A program made the position numbers and the translations under genes. Positions 26,390-39,142 of a stretch of DNA of 64,000 nt are shown one piece after another (within the stretch, counting starts at the first letter, position 1; each line of letters begins with the position of its first letter). Below the pieces are notes generated by a model. It made no database searches. It was not told the DNA's origin and worked only from the letters and a program-made list of their open reading frames with translations. This DNA comes from Acanthochlamys bracteata (lineage: Eukaryota; Streptophyta; Magnoliopsida; Pandanales; Velloziaceae), in the NCBI GenBank assembly GCA_019914995.1, contig CM034136.1, positions 1,999,270 through 2,063,269 of the forward strand, in the 5' to 3' direction.

Positions 26390-26795
26390 CAGAAATGAAA
26401 ATTGTAAGTAGAAGATTATGCGAGCAGTCCTTCCTTGCTATAGCTTCAACGTGGATGCGATTGAAGAGAACAAAAATTTTCCTACTATGTCACTAGATAG
26501 CTTATAGACAAGCTAATGGCAAAAGGCTATATTTGATACAGACCACTAGATGAGGCTTCGAAAACTAATGATAAGTTATGTACTTCTTTCTTTGATGAAG
26601 AAGGTGATATTGCTATGTTGATTAAGATATTTAAGAACTATTCAAAGAGAAACAAGTGGAAGGGAAGTATAAAAGGAAGACAACAAAGCCGATGATTATC
26701 AAGAGTGAAAGCTGTTATTGTAAAAAGTCGGGGTACTACCGCTATTAGTGCCCTCTTTTGAATAGAAGCAAATAAGGAGGCATCAAGAAATAGAA
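26390..26795 (+). mobile_element. Copia gag fragment
   Basis: Plus-strand translation gives a gag-like VDAIEENKNFPTMSLDSL at about 26,450-26,505. Further on is a zinc-knuckle-like CYCKKSGYY followed by a stop (26,715-26,755). There are several stops and no LTR was found. It is probably an isolated remnant. Confidence 0.55.
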
Positions 26796-27609
26796 GTCAG
26801 TGACTTATAATTGTTGATGATTTTGTTGAAATTTTGTAATTCAAGTTATTCTTGTACTTGTGATCTTGTTCTCGTAACCATATCATCGAGTTTGTTTTCT
26901 AAACTCTTTGAATTATTGGTTGTCATCATTTGTTGTTTGTGATAGTGACCTTTATGAAATTTTGTTACTATATCTATATTTCTGAATTTTCTATGCTATT
27001 TAGATTTGCTTCTTGTTGCAAATGTTGCTTTGGTAATACATTATCTTGTTAACGGATCTATAATATTGTAAAGTCTATTGAATATTGATTGCTTGAGTTC
27101 TTTACTGGAATGTGGCGAGTTTTTTGTAATAAACTTTGTTTTTCATTTCTTTGCATGAAGATTTGAAATCACATGATGTTGAATATCCTAGTTGGGAATT
27201 CGTTCTTTGGTGCTTATTATTGCCTGTCAATGATCGCAGATGCAAGGGAGGTCGTCTGTCCGAGAAGCAAGAAACAGGGTTTCTTCAATTTTTTTTTTAT
27301 ATATTAATAACTAATTTAACTATGTTAATTTATATCTAACATTAATCTAAATGAAAATGACATTTCAGTCTTTCGTCAAAAGATTTCTTTCATTACTCAC
27401 TTATTTATTTTCTATTTAAAAACGGTTTAAGTCTTTACTTTTACTCTTATTTTTTAATCTTGTTCCCAAACGATGCGAAGTTGTGAAGTAATGATTTTAC
27501 CCTCACAAGAATGAAAATATGCATATTGTACCAGTGTACAATTGTAATGTTTGTGCATCAAACATTCAACCAGCATTCATATAACTCAGAATGAACGACT
27601 TAGGGGGAC

Positions 27610-27838
27610 GTTTGGCATTGCATTTGAAGTGCATGTTATTTCAAATAAACATTTTACATTTTCTTATTAATCTTTTATAGTATTCTATATATTTTATAAA
27701 AAATTTTTAATTACAAAAAAATTGTATCTTGCAAAATTTTTATATGTATAATTTTTATTATTTTTTAGCTTAAAAAGTCAAGTTTGTTTATGAAAACTTT
27801 TATTAAGAAAATTGTATTTTAATAAGCACTTCCAAATC
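27610..27838. mobile_element. AT-rich MITE-like element
   Basis: 230 bp of A/T-rich DNA with GTTTGGCATTGC at one end and AAGCACTTCCAAAT at the other, which are partly inverse. Its core is shared with the 56.1-kb and 38.9-kb elements. Confidence 0.55.
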
Positions 27839-28061
27839 TTCTTATTGTTTATTGAGGAGCAAACATTCAACTAATGTGTATATAACTCAGAAAAAACGAC
27901 TTCTTGTTTATTGCGGGCACCCTTATATTATTCAATCAAATACATGACAGACGCTACAAAGAATACCACCACAGCATGAAAAAAGAATCAACAACACTGA
28001 AAAGATCACCAACACATCCAGCACACAAGAACAATCAAACATTTCCTTCTTCTGCTGAGCT

Positions 28062-29144
28062 TCAATTTGTTTTGTTCTTGATAACACCAAGAATGATCAA
28101 AACAATGTAGATGACAGAGGCAACCAGGGAAAGGATGATAGATAACAGCATTTGCCCACAGAACTTGTCGCAGACGTTGCAGAGCATAGGCCAGTTTGCG
28201 TATGCATTTCCATTTTGGAGCAACAGGAAAAGCGCAAATGCTGCACCAATGGCTGAGAAGAGGAGAACTGAAACTACTACATCAAATATTGACAGAATCT
28301 GCTGCACAATGCCGCCTATGCCAGGGATGATTCTGTTGATGATTGACAACACTAGTGATAGAATGGAGTAGAGGACTGAGACAGCATTCGCTACCAAGAG
28401 GTATCTGCTCATAAAAGAGAGAGTTTATGCGAAATTAGTTTCAGTAGAGAAAGAACAGAAGGGGCTTGAGTTCATTCCTAGTATTTTCAGCTATTCTCTA
28501 ACTATGGAATTTCTTTAAAGCTCAAACTAGAAGTAGAAGGATATTCAGAAAAGCTAGGGCCTTTTTTTTCCCTGCTTTTCCTTTAGCTTCTCAGCAACTA
28601 TATCATACAATCAAATCACTAAACTAATTTTACCCGGCTTTGACGTAAAGTTTAAAGCTAAAATCTACCAACAGATGCGCAATCAAACTTTGTTCCCAAA
28701 ATTCTGGATATAAAAGAACGTAAGCTAAAACTTGGTACTAAAAGTTCTACAAAACATGCTATAAACCATCTAGTGTACACCAAAGTAAAGGCAGCACTGA
28801 ACTGGCGGACTTACATTTTAAAGCTCATAGTACTTAAAATCGATATTTAAGGGTAAAGGCACTTCTTAGCATTATTTCATTCACCAACTAATAGTAAAAA
28901 ACAAAGAGAGAACATACATTAAGGCAGGGAAGTAAGTTGACTTGGCTGTCGTGGAACTTTTATACAGTTCACCAGTTGCCGAATCTCCAGTTCTACCGAC
29001 AGTTGTCTGCTTGGCCAAACCCAGAAGGATTGCCGAAATAGCAAGGAGGACCATTGTCAAGATGCGGAAAGAATAGTCAAGTATCTGCATAATGTTTGAA
29101 GGAGCAGGTCCTGCTCTTGCACCATTTCTTGCCTGATATTCCAT
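28062..29144 (-). CDS. CASPL1: CASP-like protein, CASPL1 group (CASPL1-b), two exons, 189 aa
   Basis: A paralogue of the protein at 3.9-5.9 kb, predicted to be a four-pass plasma-membrane protein. Exon 1 is 29144-28918 and exon 2 is 28404-28062. The donor GTATGT and acceptor GAGCAG join in phase 2 to give YFPALIYLLVANAV, exactly where CASPL1-a is split. The total is 570 nt including the stop. Predicted spans lie at about 26-44, 76-97, 117-138 and 160-183. Arg27 in span 1 and Asp117 in span 3, both family hallmarks, are present. The LLGLAKQTTV end of span 1 matches CASPL1 members. The second loop has a CNVCDKFC segment where CASPL1-a has CNVYGKFC. The start codon is ATG at 29144; the codon upstream is GTG. 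No disruption was seen. Confidence 0.92.
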
Positions 29145-29227
29145 CACTTAAACAGATTTAATGCAAGCTTATTTCAAAAGATGTCTTTACTGCGAGTGAT
29201 ATTTGTTAGAAGAGAAGATTTCAAAGT

Positions 29228-29240
29228 ATTTATATATGAG
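29228..29240 (-). promoter_or_regulatory. Probable TATA box of CASPL1-b
   Basis: CATATATAAATAC on the minus strand lies about 85-95 bp upstream of the ATG, a strong TATA match at a plausible distance. Confidence 0.6.
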
Positions 29241-29259
29241 GCGAAGTGCCAGCTTGAAG

Positions 29260-31276
29260 AGTGTTACAGTGTAACGGTTGTTGATTAAACCAGCATAAAG
29301 TTTTGGATTTTTTTTTTAATTCTTTGGCCTCCCTTGGAAGTCAATCTAGATGATAAATATATAAAAACTAAACTTTGGTGCTCATAACTAACATAAAATA
29401 TAATTGATAACAATATAAAAGAAGGTTGCTTGGACATAAGCTATAAAACTTTTAAGTTTAAGTTAAGGAATGCGTCCCTTAAGGGCACTAACTAGTTAAG
29501 GTCTATCTAAATTGTTCCGCACGTCTATGGACAACTCTGATAAGCTTGAAGCCGAAACTAAGTGCATTTTCACAGTTATTACATAGGTACTTTTCTGAAC
29601 ATCCTGTAAACCTACAGGAGGTGATATCAGCAAATAAATTCTCGAATGAAAACCAACACCAGTTAAAACTGGTCACATTCTTCAGCTGTGGTATTGGTTG
29701 GGGTTGTTCCAAATTTCTGAGTCAATAATCAAAAGTTTGTTATATATCCTGGGATACTGTGTACTTGTATCTTCCTTTGAAGTCTCTTGTTCGTTTGATG
29801 TCTTCGATTGTTCTACTTCAAACTTATGAAATATATGCAAAGGATAAAAAAAAAACATTCCTACCCATCCAGCAAGAGTACACGCCTAATAAAGAATAAG
29901 CAGCTTTCCTATTAGTTTTAAGAATTTTGTCTCTGAGATGTTCTTCGTGTATTTACTCAGAAATTTGAAATACAAAACCCAAACACACAGAAGTGTTTCA
30001 ATACTGATCTCCTTATTGCTTACTGTCTTTTTTCTTTCTTTCTTTTTCTTTTTTCCAGCTTCTGTGTATCCAATCAGCTGCAACTAGTGTCTGCAGTAAA
30101 CTACTTTATTCTGGCCATGCCAATCAGAAAAATTAGCGACCGGAAAAGCTAAACAATGTAAGTTTCAACCTCCGGAAAAGCCAGACGTTAAAAGTTAGCA
30201 ATAAAACACTGCCTGACAATCACCATTAGATGAATTATTTATCAAAACCCATGCCTACCAATAAAATTTAAGATGAGAACTAGTCGAACAACAAAAGAAT
30301 TTATGAACAGATATGTTTCAATAAAGATCTCAGATCCACGCTATCACATTAATATGGGGAAATGAAAAACACGGAGTAGTCTACAAACGTTAAATTCTCA
30401 TGCTGAAGCACAAAGGTAAAGTAATATCTGAACTTGGAAAAAACTAAAGAGAAAGAAAGAAGAGTGACGAATGAGGACAAGCACAGAAACAGAGAACTAA
30501 TAGCGAATTAGTAGGTATATTTACTCAAAATGGAGAGAAGTTTATGGTATATATACAAACCCCAGTGGAGTGGAGTACTCTATCATACAAGAATTGGTTG
30601 GTGAATTACAAATCCGGTAACTAAATGCTATTTGCACTGATAGTGAAATTGAGATTTGATTCAGGTGCCAGTTTAAGTGAATAAGATAGCATGTCACTGC
30701 TCATCTGATCGTTCCTTTGGCGGCAAAAAATGGACATGTGAAACAGTTCGCAACTCTGCCAGCAACTCCGTGGAGTACAATGTTGTTATAAGAACTTCTC
30801 TTACCTATTCTTCTTGACCATTATTTCAATTATATGACTATATTTTCATGTACACATACCTCAAACTGTTTAAGAGACATTGTTTGTCACTGTGAAAGTA
30901 ACTGATAAGTTATATTAGACAACATATGTATTGGAGCCAGTTAGCAAAGATCATATATTAGTACGCAAAGTTTGGCGCTTTTGGAAGATTCATCCAGATA
31001 AAGCATTTTCTACATTTTTCTTAGTTTAATTTTCATTCTAACCGAAACTAAACTTATAACATGTAGTTTTCTGAAGCAGATATTTCCCAAGAATTGTGTT
31101 TACACCATATTTATTGCCAAGAACCATAAATCACATTTTATTTCTAATTTTAATAGAATGATACTGCTCAGCATATTTGATTACCAAATATATCTATCTA
31201 TATCTATATATATATATGACAAAGAATTAAATCTGAATTTTGGCTCTAACTATCTCTTTCAATTGCTTTAGGAGAA
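29260..31276. other. Intergenic DNA, no gene recognised
   Basis: Short frames occur at 29,503-29,728 on both strands and at 29,886-30,083 (-). None shows family features or good splice context. The composition is ordinary for this window. Confidence 0.45.
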
Positions 31277-31507
31277 GTTTGAAAATACTTATAAAATAAA
31301 ACTTTTCTAAAATAAAATAATTTTTTAAAAATAATTTTAAATTTTTTACATAAAAATAGTATATATATATATATATATATATAACTTGTATGACATATTT
31401 TTTATACTTTCTAAATTTTAAAAAAATTTATAAGATATTGTAAAAAATTATTAGAAAATGTTAAACATTTTTTGAAAGTTGAAAGCATCACATAAGCTCT
31501 TCCAAAC
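31277..31507. mobile_element. AT-rich MITE-like element with inverted ends
   Basis: GTTTGAAAATACTTAT at 31,277-31,292 is an imperfect inverse of ATAAGCTCTTCCAAAC at 31,492-31,507. The interior is A/T-rich and carries an (AT)n run at about 31,360-31,382. Confidence 0.6.
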
Positions 31508-31984
31508 AGCAATTTTATTGAGTGGATTAAAAGTGAGCCTAAAATCAGATACGGAGGCTTCAAGGAATAGAATAAGATATGGGGACAAATAAGAATATAC
31601 CTCCACTCTGGACCTTGCTTCCAGAATCATTTTCACAAAGATGCCCAGCTCCTTCAGAACAGAATAAGCTTTACATTCACCACACTTCCACCGTTTCAAT
31701 GGGAACCAGAACGAAGCCAATTTGAAGCAAACCTAAGATAACCTAACAGGATCCCACCGTTTCTGATAGCAAGCAGGAAGAAACAGCAAATTACTACAAT
31801 TCCCCTAAAATAGAACTCCAGTTTCACAATCCCATTTTCATATGTTCCATGTTATTTGCAGCATGGTGCAAAAGTCAACCGCGTCGAGGAGAGCCGTTAG
31901 ATGGCTGATCAAATAACTGGGCTTCCACAGCAGCACCGAACATAGTAACCGTTATGCCTCTATTATATATATATATATATATAT
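31508..31984. other. Unassigned interval with an (AT)n microsatellite
   Basis: An 89-residue frame at 31,451-31,720 (-) has a plausible splice donor after GTGGAG, but I recognise no family. An (AT)n run ends at about 31,983, next to the LTR boundary. Confidence 0.4.
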
Positions 31985-32536
31985 TGTTAGAAATAGCGAA
32001 TGTATTATGTTGTCGATAGATGCAGCGGAAATATAAAACACGCTCAAAGATCTTGCGTAAGCAATACGTTAATTGAGAAAAGAGCAAAACAAACATAAAG
32101 ACAAGAAATTTACGTAAGAAAAAACGAGAAAAATCTCACAGGAAGGCAAACTAGTTTTCAAAAAAATTACTAATTCAAAACAATTATAAACTATTGTATT
32201 ACACTTTAAGTAGAAATTTTCACTAGAATCTTTGCTTCTATCTCTCACACATGATGTTGTGAATGGTGTGATTGATGCTTCAAACAAATACTTCTTACTC
32301 ATATATACAGTGTGCCAAAAAGACTTTTAAATTTTCAAACTTTTATCATTCAATCTTCCTATTAATTGAGTCTTTTGGTTTTTCATCTTCCATCCAATGC
32401 TTCAATTTCTTTAACCTTCAACTTCATGGGTGGTATTTTATCTTCCTTAACATTTAGTATTCCAACATAAATGCATATTTAATTTGTTACATTCTAATTA
32501 ACCACTAATTTACATAGTGCTTTATAATGTCTAACA
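31985..32536 (-). repeat. LTR of a minus-strand copia element
   Basis: 552 bp bounded by TGTTAGA at 31,985 and TCTAACA ending at 32,536, perfect inverse termini. On the minus strand it follows the purine-rich AAATGAAAGATT and the pol remains, so it is the 3' LTR. The half nearest 31,985 matches fragments at 44.7-45.07 kb and 53.0-53.4 kb, including TTGCTTACGCAAGATC (on the complementary strand) and the CATCTATCGACAAC block. Confidence 0.75.
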
Positions 32537-34030
32537 AATCTTTCATTTAAAGACACCTTGTAAATTGCAATCCAAAAATAATAAGAAACCGATACGTAAG
32601 TGTCAAAATTCGATAACACTGACAATAGGTATGACTGAGAGGAGCAGGGCTAGCACGCATGCTAGCTGACTTCTTTTATCTCATACCGTTGCCTATCTTC
32701 TCTCAATTCTATTGCTATCTTGAAGTGATTTCCTTTCGGTTTTCTTGTTACATCCAATATTGTTCTCCATTGTGATTCCATAAAGAGATCTATAAAATAA
32801 AAACTTGTCAAGGGTTACCACCTTAGTTAAGGCATCCGCAAGATTCCTTTTAGTAGGAATCTTGAGCATATCAATGCTTCCCATTAGAAACTACCTTCCG
32901 TACATAATGATACTAAATATTTATGTGTTTTGTTCTAAAATGAAGTGCTGGATTTCTTCCAAGATGAAATGCACTTAGGCTATCATAAAATAGAGATAGA
33001 GTTTAATGTTTTTGCTCAAGTTCTTCCAATAATCTCTTTATCCAGACTCCTTCCTTGCAAGCTTGTGTTGCTGCCATATACTCAGCTTCCGTTGTAGACA
33101 GAGCTACCACGGACTGCATGTTAGAGCATCAACTGACAGCACCACCTGTAAGAATAAACACATAATCAGAGGTTGATTTTCTCCTATCCAAATCACCTGC
33201 ATAGTCTGCATCAACAAACTCTTTGACAACAAAAGTTAGATCCTTTGTAATACAATGCAACATTTAAAATTCCTTTCACATACTGAAGGATTTTTTTTAC
33301 CGCCTTCCAATGCTCAATACCAGGACATGCCACGAATCTACTTACCACTCCCACTGCATGTGGAATGTCAAGCCGAATGCAAATCATGACATATATTAGA
33401 CTTCTCACTGCTGATGTATATAATACCCCAGACATTTCTATTCTCTCTTACTCCTGGCTAGGGGATAATAAAGAGGATAGTTTGAGACTAATAAGGAGTG
33501 GGGTAGACATCGGCTTACCACCATATATGTTGAACCGCTCCAACACTTTACTTAGATAGCTACCTAAGAGTGTCAAATCTCTCTATTGCCTCTATCTCGC
33601 CATATTTGCATTCTTAGGATTCTGTTTGCCGGCCCCAAGTCCTTATTAGTCTCAAACTCACCTTCCTCAAATCTCTTGATGTACACAGAAGAGTCTGAGA
33701 CAAGCTTGCTGTATCCAAAACTCCCGATACAAGAATCAAATCTCTTATACCAACATCGCGGTGCTTGCTTAAGTCCATAAAGAGATTTGGTCAACCGACA
33801 AACCAGATCTCCCTGCCTTTCACGGTAAAGCCTTCTAGCTGGACCATATATATCTCCTTTTCGAGCTCTCCGTGTAAGAACGCCATCTTCACATCGAGCT
33901 GTTTAAGATGAAAATTCGATAATGCACATAGTGCTAAGACTACACGAATAGTTGTTAAATGTACCACTGGAAAGAAGATCTCATCACACAGGTGTAAGAC
34001 CATCGTTATTTTAAAGAATTTTGTTGACAT
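32537..34030 (-). mobile_element. Truncated Ty1-copia pol (RT and RNase H)
   Basis: On the minus strand RT begins near 34,030. FHLKQLDVKMAFLHGELEKE lies at about 33,875-33,935 and MTKSLYGLKQAPRCWYKRF at 33,738-33,794. RNase H follows, with ALSTTEAEYMAATQACKEG at about 33,045-33,110. The end IDMLKIPTKRNLADALTKV is at about 32,820-32,880. The text jumps from FEEGEFE straight to a KDLGPANRILRMQIW segment (about 33,600-33,680), so the stretch that should hold the YVDD catalytic box is absent. Gag, protease, integrase and the second LTR were not found. Other stops and frameshifts are present. Confidence 0.8.
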
Positions 34031-34282
34031 TAAATTTTAAATAAACCGTAATAAACAACTTATCAACACCCAAATGTATGGGACTAGTATTAGGAGCTTA
34101 TTTGGGCTTATGAATCCAAATAAATGATCCCAAAGGTTAGGAGCTTCAAAGATCTGTGTATTCAAGAGTTATAGTAAAAGCATATTGCGGAGAAGTTAAT
34201 CAATTTGCTAACTGATTATGATTATCTCATAGGCTTATGATATTTGTAATAGTGGTGTTATTAGTTCAAAATATTTGTATTT

Positions 34283-34412
34283 GATACTAAAAGACTACCG
34301 GCACGTTGGGGAGTATCTATAAAATAGAGTTGAAGGAGAAACCTGTGGATACTAAAAGACTACAGGCACGTTGGGAAGTACCTATAAAATAGAGTTGAAG
34401 GAGAAACCTGCG
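34283..34412. repeat. Two tandem copies of a 65-bp unit
   Basis: GATACTAAAAGACTAC begins at 34,283 and again at 34,348. Each is followed by GGCACGTTGGG, TATAAAATAGAG and GAAGGAGAAACCTG, with four or so substitutions between the copies. Confidence 0.85.
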
Positions 34413-35289
34413 GAACATCAACTCAATTGGGATGGTGAATTATATATGACAAATTAAAAATTAAACAATTCACTGTTTTAAAAATAGTCACTAATTAGTT
34501 AGCAATCAGTCGATCAGAAAGTTACTAATTAGTGGCTGAGCGTTAATTGTATCCTACACCGAAATATTAGCACAATATAATTTAAATAAAATAATCAGAA
34601 AAGTTAAGATATGCAAATCAGTTAACATATGGAGAATTTTTATGTGGTTTGATATTGCAAGTGAAATTTACTAATATTGAAGCTACGTACAAACAATAGA
34701 GACTTAATGTTTTGCAAAATATCTCGTGCTCAATAATGTCTGCTCGCAAGGACAACTCTAACAAGCTTTCTAGACATCACAAAGTCCCTCTAGCTATAAT
34801 CATCCACGCGTTAGTAAAGACTCAATACAAATCGATAACCTATACTTAGCTATTAACCTAAGAATTTGCAAGTTCTCATATAATCTTTCTCTCAATGTTT
34901 ACAATGTGATTAAAGATTTAAGCTCAAATAATCTCTCTAATAATGATGTCTAATCAATCAACAATAAAGTTCAAAAAATCTCACAGAAAAGAAATAAAAA
35001 GAATTAAGATTCAAAAAAGCGCTCAGATTGGTGTTAATTGTTCTTCTTGAATAGGCAGCAAGTAGAATGGCTCGTGTGATTGCTCTATAAGTATTGTTGT
35101 TCTTGCTGTCATCACATACTGTAGCTATATACAGATGTCTTTCTCTCAATCACAAGATCAGATTTGCTACAACAAATAACTCTTCCAACGATTAGAAAGA
35201 ATGTATGGCTAAGACAAAAAAAAATGGCTAGTAGATGTGCTTTTGCGGTTGTGTCTTCTTCTGTGAAAATTTTTTCGATTTATTTCCTT
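34413..35289. other. Probable old retroelement flank, noncoding
   Basis: A stretch at about 34,610-34,665 (GGAGAATTTTTATGTGGTTT) resembles the sequence before the copia insertion at 19.6 kb (AAAATTTTATGTGGTTCGAT). It may be part of the same noncoding repeat family. No genes were recognised. Confidence 0.35.
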
Positions 35290-36480
35290 AGATGGTCATT
35301 GCTTAATGATGTGGATGTCTTCTAATATGCCTCAAGAACACGTATTTAAAATCTAAAGTGCATCGGACATCATGCGATGCTTCTAAACAATCCACCGGCT
35401 CTAAATGTCTCTAGGATTTCTGCTACTCTATCATCCGCATATTGTGCCATATGTTTTCTAATAACCAAAATAATTTCTTTCCATAGAATCAATCAACAGG
35501 ATGTCCTATTCAATTTGCATATAAGGATCATACTAAAATTTCAACGGATGATTGAGGTATATGCATTTGAATTTGATTGATTTAGATTGTGTCGATGTTG
35601 AACAATTTTTCATTTTGTAGATTTGCTTGATATCCTCCAATTCTCTCTATGAATATGTAAATAAATATTTCGAAAACTTATTGATTGACTTAGCATCTTC
35701 TGAGGACATTTGCAATTAGTTGGCACGTATATGAATCCAGAAAACAGGTTTTGCATAAATGAATATCCGGTTGAGTCCATCAGCTGAGTAGTCTGTCTAA
35801 CCAATTTGCCAATTTTTCTAAATTTTATTAGTGGATATGTCTGTCTAATTTTTGGAATGTAGATAGCTCTTTGAGTCAACTTTCAGTAACAAAAATCGAA
35901 TCTCCAAAATATAAGTTGGAGAGAGATATTGAATTTGCATGCGGTTGTGCAGAAGAGGTTCATTCGATTCATCTAGAATAGGTAGGTGCAAAATATCGAG
36001 TTTTTGGGATTTTTGTAAGATTCATTATTCATGGAATGATCTGATTTTTGTACTGTAGAAACTTTAAGATCTCTTCTATCCATAGAGAAAATTAGAAATC
36101 TAAAATAGTGTATGAACTGAGAGATATACTTTTTGCCGTTAGTTATGTCGAGGTATTGTTCAGATGATGTAATGATGTTGATCAGTGTGATTATCAAACT
36201 TTATAAAATTTTCTGTCTTCGATATCTGATGAATGCCATGCTATTTGTCTCCATTTATTCTTTGTCATGCCATCTTCTAGATGCAATTAAAAACTCTCCG
36301 TTTAGTGCTGTGAATAGAAAAAGATATGCTCGTATAAACTTGACATATCAACACTTAGCCAAACTCTAGATGTTCTATCCAGCTTTATATATTCAGTTAA
36401 AATCCAATATAAACATATTAAAAAGTTAGTAATGATTCTCAAATATGCATTATTATCAAACTATTTAAAATATTTAATAT
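35290..36480. repeat. Dispersed repeat, partner of 58.69-60.25 kb
   Basis: Colinear, same-strand similarity to 58,690-60,250. Shared blocks include GCAATTAGTTGGCACGT versus GCAACTGGTTGGCATGT, then ATTAGTGGATA. Later blocks are GTAGAAACTT and GTAATGATTCTCAAATAT versus ATAATGATTTTTAAATAT. No coding sense on either strand. It may be an LTR or another noncoding element. Confidence 0.65.
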
Positions 36481-37497
36481 TTATAAAAATGAAGGATATT
36501 TTAAAAATTTTCTTAGACGAGCTTGATTTTTTTATATAAGAAAATAATAAAAATTATACATATAGATATTTTGTAATATAATAATTTTTTGTACTTTTAA
36601 AATATTTAAAAAAATTCTGTAGAATATTATAGAAATTATATTGAGAAATACAAAAGTGTTTATTTAGAACTATAAGTAATTTAAACCCAATACCTAACGC
36701 CCTAGATAATTCACTTGACGTTGCTCTAACACTTGTCTTATTATACTATATCATATGTTTCCTCAGAAATTTTACAATTTTATATGAAGTAATGATAAAA
36801 TTCTTATATATACAAATTTAACAAACCAAAATTGGAATAAGTTTTTTTCTCTAATAATTATTAAATAAGTATAAAAATAGTAAAGTTAACAAACAGTATT
36901 TGAAAGAATATTTGCGCAAAAGTTGTATAAAATTTATATTTACATTAAGCAATACTTGATAAACAATAAAACTTGACATAAGACTATAAAATTGTAAGGT
37001 AATATATTAATATAGCATATGTAATGACAAGGCGTTAATTCTGCAGAGATTAGTTCAAGAAATTTGTATATAGTTACTTTTCTAATTTAAGTAAAATTTG
37101 TATAGAATTAGTTTTTTCCTATAACTAAACTTGTATACTATAAGGGTGTGTTCTTTTACACCCGTAAGTCACTTCTTTTCTATTAAGAAGTCACTTCTAA
37201 TTCACTTTTTATTACAAAAAGAACATAAGAAATCACTTCCAACACATTTTCTAATACAAAAAAAACACATCACTTCCAATATTACTATTTCTAATAACTC
37301 ACTTCTAAAAACTCACTTCCAAAGCCAAAAACACACATTCTAAATCTCTTTCGTCAAGAAAACAGATGTACAAGTAATAACAATTTTAAATTATATTTCT
37401 GATCATAGTATTAATGTGGGCCCCATGGGGGAATAATTAGTCTCCCAAAAAAAACATATCTCTCCATGAACAAAATTGTTTGTCTGGATCGGAGCTG
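36481..37497. other. AT-rich intergenic DNA with a probable MITE remnant
   Basis: 36,481-36,670 has the same composition and word order as the AT-rich elements elsewhere, without clean ends. 37,145-37,340 contains several imperfect repeats of a TCACTTC/AAACACA motif. No gene. Confidence 0.4.
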
Positions 37498-37676
37498 TTT
37501 GATAGCATTTATTTCAAAATTTTATATAATATTTTATAAAATTTATAAGATAATAAATTTTTATATAATAAATTTTTTTAATTATATTTTTTAAATTAAA
37601 ATAAAAAATTTATTTATCGAAATAGAATAAAAATATATTTTCTAAAAAATAATTATTCTATATACACTATCAAATG
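37498..37676. mobile_element. Short AT-rich MITE with TTTGATA/TATCAAA ends
   Basis: TTTGATA at 37,498 is the exact inverse of TATCAAA ending near 37,675. The interior is nearly pure A/T with a TTATTTCAAAATTTTATATA start. Confidence 0.5.
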
Positions 37677-38262
37677 CTTTCGAAATCATGCTTCGTAAGG
37701 AAGATTGTATGCTTCGTGATGAGGACTATTGGCCTCCACAAAAGGGGTTGTGTTTCATGACGAAAATTGTTTCGAATATAGCACAATTTTGATTGTCAAA
37801 CTCTCCTTATATATTGCCACATTCGTGAGTTTGAGGCGAGATACTAATATCATTATAATAGTTTCATTATGATTAAAAGACTATAATTCTGTTTTAAATC
37901 TTGTGCCTCTTTTTTTTAATCCAATTAGTTTTAGGTTGGAGGCTCAATTTCTGACAAATTATCATATCAGCAAACTTGTAGATTAATTTTGTGCATGCTA
38001 CTAATATGTTACAAGTTTAGTGTGTGCCTCATACCTATATCATGGTTTTATTTTATATTCATGATATCAAATATACGAGCCTTAATCTGTGAAAAACCTA
38101 GAAATGTACGTGCCCAGTTAAGATGGGGATATGATTTAATGCAACTCTGAAAAATGCTGGTTGTACGTTTGCGCGAGATAGACACAACAATCTATCAAGT
38201 TCCCCGATAAGCAAATACGCCTTCAAATTGTCATTACCGCGAATCTGGGGTTGTTTTAGGAT
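37677..38262. other. Intergenic DNA, nothing recognised
   Basis: Mixed-composition sequence with a short open frame at 38,098-38,283 (-) that shows no family features. Confidence 0.4.
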
Positions 38263-38512
38263 GTATTTGAAATTATTTATCAAATAGATTTTTTTTTTTA
38301 ATAGAAAATATTTTTATTATTTTAAAAAAATAAATTTTATTTTTTTTATTTTTAAAAAATAATACAAATATATAATAAAAAAAATTTTATTATATAAAAT
38401 TTTTTATATTTTCTAAATTTTTAAATAAAATTTATAAATATTTAAAATATATATATTAAAAAATATGATATAAAAAATTAAAAAAATGTTAAAAAAAAGC
38501 TGAACCAAATAC
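38263..38512. mobile_element. AT-rich MITE with GTATTTG/CAAATAC ends
   Basis: GTATTTG at 38,263-38,269 is the exact inverse of CAAATAC at 38,506-38,512. The 250-bp interior is nearly pure A/T. Confidence 0.55.
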
Positions 38513-38908
38513 CCTCTCAACTCGAGCGTTTCATGAACTCTTTTCCTAAAACATTTTATTATTTAAGAAAATATTTAAAAGTGCTTTAGAAAAAAATTAA
38601 TTTATAAAAATATATTATTAAAAATAATTAATAATAATATTATTTTATAATATAATTGTTTTATGTTTTTTAAATAAAAAAGATTTTGTTTCTTAATCCT
38701 TTTCTGTTTTATGATTGGAGTCAATTTTTTAAACCTTTGCATATATCTAACTACATAACTACAACTTGGACCATGACTATAAAAGAATTTTGGTCGAAGT
38801 ACTTGATGGAACAAAAATAATTTGAAAAAGCAATTTAGCGACAACATTAAACTATTTAAATATCAGGTGGCTCAAATAAAATCAGCTAAGTTGTTGGACT
38901 ACGGGTGT

Positions 38909-39142
38909 GTTTGGTTTTCTTATAAAAAAATAATTTTTTAATTTTTATTTCATATTTTTAATATATATTTTATAAGTATTTAAAAAATTATCTAAAAATT
39001 TAAAAAATATAGAAAAATTTTACGTGAGATTTTTTTATTACATATTTTTATATTTTTATAAAGATAAAAAAATAAAACTTATTTTTAAAAAAAACAAATA
39101 GAATTTTTATTTCAAAAAAATTTATTTAATGGTATTCCAAAT
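38909..39142. mobile_element. AT-rich MITE-like element near the duplication edge
   Basis: Begins GTTTGGTTTTCTTATAAA and ends near GGTATTCCAAAT. The core matches the 56.1-kb element. It lies about 100 bp left of the first duplicated unit. Confidence 0.5.

Noticed and set aside
28111..28371. 86-residue plus-strand frame
   Set aside because: Antisense shadow of CASPL1-b exon 2.
31451..31720. Minus-strand frame with a fair splice donor
   Set aside because: I could not find matching exons or a family, and half of it lies in a MITE.
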